NCBI GenBank assembly: GCA_023260735.1
Contig: JALQUL010000470.1
Location: forward strand, 1-15,971
DNA length: 15,971 nucleotides
Source: Limnohabitans sp.
Lineage (GTDB): Bacteria; Pseudomonadota; Gammaproteobacteria; Burkholderiales; Burkholderiaceae_C
Reading direction: 5' to 3'
In this document: positions 14,205-15,971 of the stretch, one piece after another
How positions within the stretch are numbered: position 1 is the first letter of the stretch
How the letters are laid out: each line of letters begins with the position of its first letter
Translations under genes and position numbers: made by a program
The notes under the pieces: generated by a model
Told to the model about the DNA's origin: nothing
Database searches by the model: none
What the model saw: the letters and a program-made list of their open reading frames with translations, nothing else

Positions 14205-15299
14205 GATGTTGCTTGTTGTGTTGACAATAGCTTCATGACTGTCTTGAATCGTCAACTCTATTGCACCAAATAGACTTTGCCCCGTGTTGTCTTTGATTTC
14301 AGTTTTAATGACATCATTGAATCGGTAAAACTCGCTTAAGGCATCGACATTTTGATGCTTTTGAATCGCACGTTTTTCTGCAATAGATGAAAAACAAGCA
14401 CTCAGATCAGTTTGCTTTTTAATAGTTTCAGGCAACTGAGTAATAGGACCGCAGCTCAAAATAGTACCAGCAGATAATACACGAGTGCTTGCCGCAATTG
14501 ATATTAATTGGCCAAAGTGCAACAGCATATCTTGGCTGGTATCAAAGCTCCCCGTGCGTTTGCCGTTCACATGCATTTGTAATAGAAATTTGGCTCGACC
14601 TTTTTTCCAATAGTCAGACAACTCATCTAGGCTAAGTGCTAAAGGGGCAAAACTACTACCTATACGACTTTGCATGAGTGGCCCCGACAGCTCTTTTTCT
14701 TGTTGATGTAGTTTATCAAAAACAATTTGTTGACCGAGCATTAAAAATCGAATTGATTCGATGGCTTGTTCGGGCTCACAAGCCATTTTAACATCTCCTA
14801 ATAGCACTGATATTTGTGGATATAAATCCAAATCTTGTTGTTGACTAGAAATAGAGATGGTAGAGGAGGGGGCGAAAAAAGCATCACTCGCTAACTGATG
14901 GATAAAAGCGGGTGAAGATCGATAGGGTTTTAAGTTATTTCGGGTCAAAGACCTGATAAGCTGGGTTTGCGTAGATGCATCATCATTGGTATTTTCAGTG
15001 CTACTATGTGATTGAGTGAGTTGCAGTGCAGACACAAATGCAGGGCTCCACAAGTGTTGGTAAGACCTAGATAAAGGGGCTTTGCACATAGAAGCTTGAA
15101 AAGCAAAATGATATTTTGTTTTGCCAAAATTGAGCTGGTCATAGAGGTCTTGTAATTGCGGAGCTATAAAATTCCAATCTTCAAGGGCTTCTTGTAGTGT
15201 GTTCACAATTCCTGTGGTGTAATGAGCTAAAGAATTGTCTTTAGATACCATCACTAGTTGACCATTTTTTGAACCGTCTTTATAACTAGCTAGTTTCAT
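14196..15299 (-). CDS. Fumarylacetoacetate hydrolase (FAH)-family protein, probable pseudoenzyme
   Basis: The family hydrolyses or decarboxylates beta-diketo acids with a divalent metal. The product has 367 residues from the ATG at 15299, which gives the recognisable betaproteobacterial N-terminus MKLASYKDGS. The frame runs 21 codons further upstream, but those residues do not look conserved. Family landmarks kept are DWNFIAPQLQDLYDQLN (42-58), LLGDVKMACEPEQAIESIRFLML (167-189), FAPLALSLDEL (218-228), MLLHFGQLIS (258-267), SSIAEKRAI (304-312) and GQSLFGAIE (340-348). The metal site is altered: where relatives have D-F-E-A-E this one reads D-L-Y-P-Q (158-162), the later N-D becomes Q-Q (190-191), and Q-S-K becomes Q-S-R (210-212). 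A polar Ser/Thr/Asn-rich stretch near 95-120 looks like an insertion. The comparison is from memory of relatives. The frame is intact, so a non-catalytic role is possible, as is early decay. Confidence 0.8.
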   Translation of the reverse strand: MKLASYKDGSKNGQLVMVSKDNSLAHYTTGIVNTLQEALEDWNFIAPQLQDLYDQLNFGKTKYHFAFQASMCKAPLSRSYQHLWSPAFVSALQLTQSHSSTENTNDDASTQTQLIRSLTRNNLKPYRSSPAFIHQLASDAFFAPSSTISISSQQQDLDLYPQISVLLGDVKMACEPEQAIESIRFLMLGQQIVFDKLHQQEKELSGPLMQSRIGSSFAPLALSLDELSDYWKKGRAKFLLQMHVNGKRTGSFDTSQDMLLHFGQLISIAASTRVLSAGTILSCGPITQLPETIKKQTDLSACFSSIAEKRAIQKHQNVDALSEFYRFNDVIKTEIKDNTGQSLFGAIELTIQDSHEAIVNTTSNISK

Positions 15300-15642
15300 T
15301 TTTTGAGTTCTTTTTGAATTGAAGTTGAAAAGCAAGGCTGAGCAGTATTTTATAGCTCGCAAATTGCACCCAATATGTCATGAGTTTTTGAAGATGCGGG
15401 AGGCTGAGCTTTAAAATCAGAGTTCTTTGTATGGTATTTATTAGCCAAGCTTCATTAGCTATTCAAAAGGGTGCAAAGATCTATGCTGCAAGCTCTGTAA
15501 GCATATCATGTCAAAAACACTATTTTTATTCTTACACTGGCTTTCAAAATTTATCAAGAATTGTAGTCGCTACTCAATATTCACATTTAAAATTGAATCG
15601 TAATCTTCTTTTTGAGGTTTAACTTTTAATTACTGCTCATTT
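15300..15642. other. Divergent intergenic region, FAH-family gene to right-edge gene
   Basis: 343 bases with no gene I can support. It contains a 9-base direct repeat AGGCTGAGC at 15335-15343 and 15401-15409, and an 8-base inverted pair TTGCACCC (15364-15371) and GGGTGCAA (15469-15476). Promoters for both flanking genes are expected here. A 63-codon frame at 15431-15622 lacks a ribosome binding site and recognisable motifs. Confidence 0.4.
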
Positions 15643-15971
15643 ATGTCATTTTTCTTTGATCAAAAATTGTTACCTAAAATTTGGCTATTCTTAGTAGTGG
15701 TAGGTGTTGTTTTTTTTCATTTTTTCCCTTTTGTAAAAAGTTGGAGTTGGCCTGTTATTACGCCAATCAAGCCAGAGAACAGTGTGGTTCAAGCCATTAC
15801 ATTGATTACTCCACTAGCCGACAACAAGCAAGAAGCGGTTAAAACACCAGCATTAATAAAAGCTCCGACTCCTCAACAAGTCAAACCAAAGCCTTTACCG
15901 ATTACTGTAGTGACTACTGAAAACCAACAGCCTACCGAACCACCTCTACCACTGGCCTCCAATGCTCCGCA
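15643..15971 (+). CDS. Membrane-anchored proline-rich protein, 3' truncated by window edge
   Basis: An open frame from the ATG at 15643 to the edge, 109 complete codons without a stop. It has a short basic start, a strong hydrophobic helix at about residues 12-32 (IWLFLVVVGVVFFHFF) and then a Pro/Lys/Thr/Gln-rich periplasmic segment (PTPQQVKPKPLP, TEPPLPLA). This layout fits the N-terminal part of a TonB-family protein or of the DUF3108 proteins common in Burkholderiales. The deciding C-terminal domain lies outside the window. No clear Shine-Dalgarno is present. Confidence 0.65.
   Translation, partial: MSFFFDQKLLPKIWLFLVVVGVVFFHFFPFVKSWSWPVITPIKPENSVVQAITLITPLADNKQEAVKTPALIKAPTPQQVKPKPLPITVVTTENQQPTEPPLPLASNAP

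Noticed and set aside
14058..14273. 71-codon plus-strand frame with hydrophobic Cys-rich stretch
   Set aside because: It runs through two hairpins and into the FAH-family gene in antisense, without a ribosome binding site.
15300..15362. N-terminal extension of the FAH-family protein by 21 residues
   Set aside because: The family begins at MKLASYKDG, which corresponds to the ATG at 15299.
15431..15622. 63-codon plus-strand frame
   Set aside because: It has no ribosome binding site, no motif and sits in a likely promoter region.

Overview
The window reads as a chromosomal segment of a low-GC betaproteobacterium, most likely Burkholderiales. The best lineage markers are a PhaM-type polyhydroxybutyrate granule protein, RdgC, and a beta-alanine degradation cluster with its own LysR regulator. 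No rRNA, tRNA, CRISPR array, insertion sequence or phage gene was recognised. Genus cannot be assigned from sequence alone.

Layout, left to right. The 3' part of a PfkB-family sugar kinase enters from the left edge and ends at a hairpin terminator. rdgC (+) and a MATE multidrug exporter (-) converge on a shared hairpin. Next is a roughly 1.2-kb stretch without an intact gene, most of it a decayed secreted-protein gene with two DUF2059-like halves, at least four in-frame stops and a one-base deletion. An e(P4)-type periplasmic acid phosphatase (+) follows and converges, through a bidirectional terminator, on a two-gene minus-strand unit: a LysR regulator followed by a small conserved MGMT-like protein. 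Divergent from the LysR gene are the omega-amino acid:pyruvate aminotransferase and the CoA-acylating (methyl)malonate-semialdehyde dehydrogenase. Together these can convert beta-alanine to malonate semialdehyde and then to acetyl-CoA. The LysR-aminotransferase gap carries nested inverted repeats that look like the operator.

The right half holds phaM (-) and a TonB-family gene (-). Divergent from tonB is an outer-membrane autotransporter beta-barrel gene (+) with almost no passenger. A VOC-fold protein (+) and a MarC/YhgN membrane protein (+) come next. A fumarylacetoacetate-hydrolase-family gene (-) has lost the usual metal-ligand carboxylates although its frame is intact. The window ends inside a membrane-anchored, proline-rich protein (+) that resembles the start of a TonB or DUF3108-type protein.

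Most of the region is ordinary housekeeping and catabolic content. The points that deserve a second look are the passenger-less autotransporter beside tonB, the apparent FAH pseudoenzyme, the DUF2059-like pseudogene, the LysR-linked MGMT-like protein and the putative beta-alanine operator. I saw no convincing multi-gene novel system.
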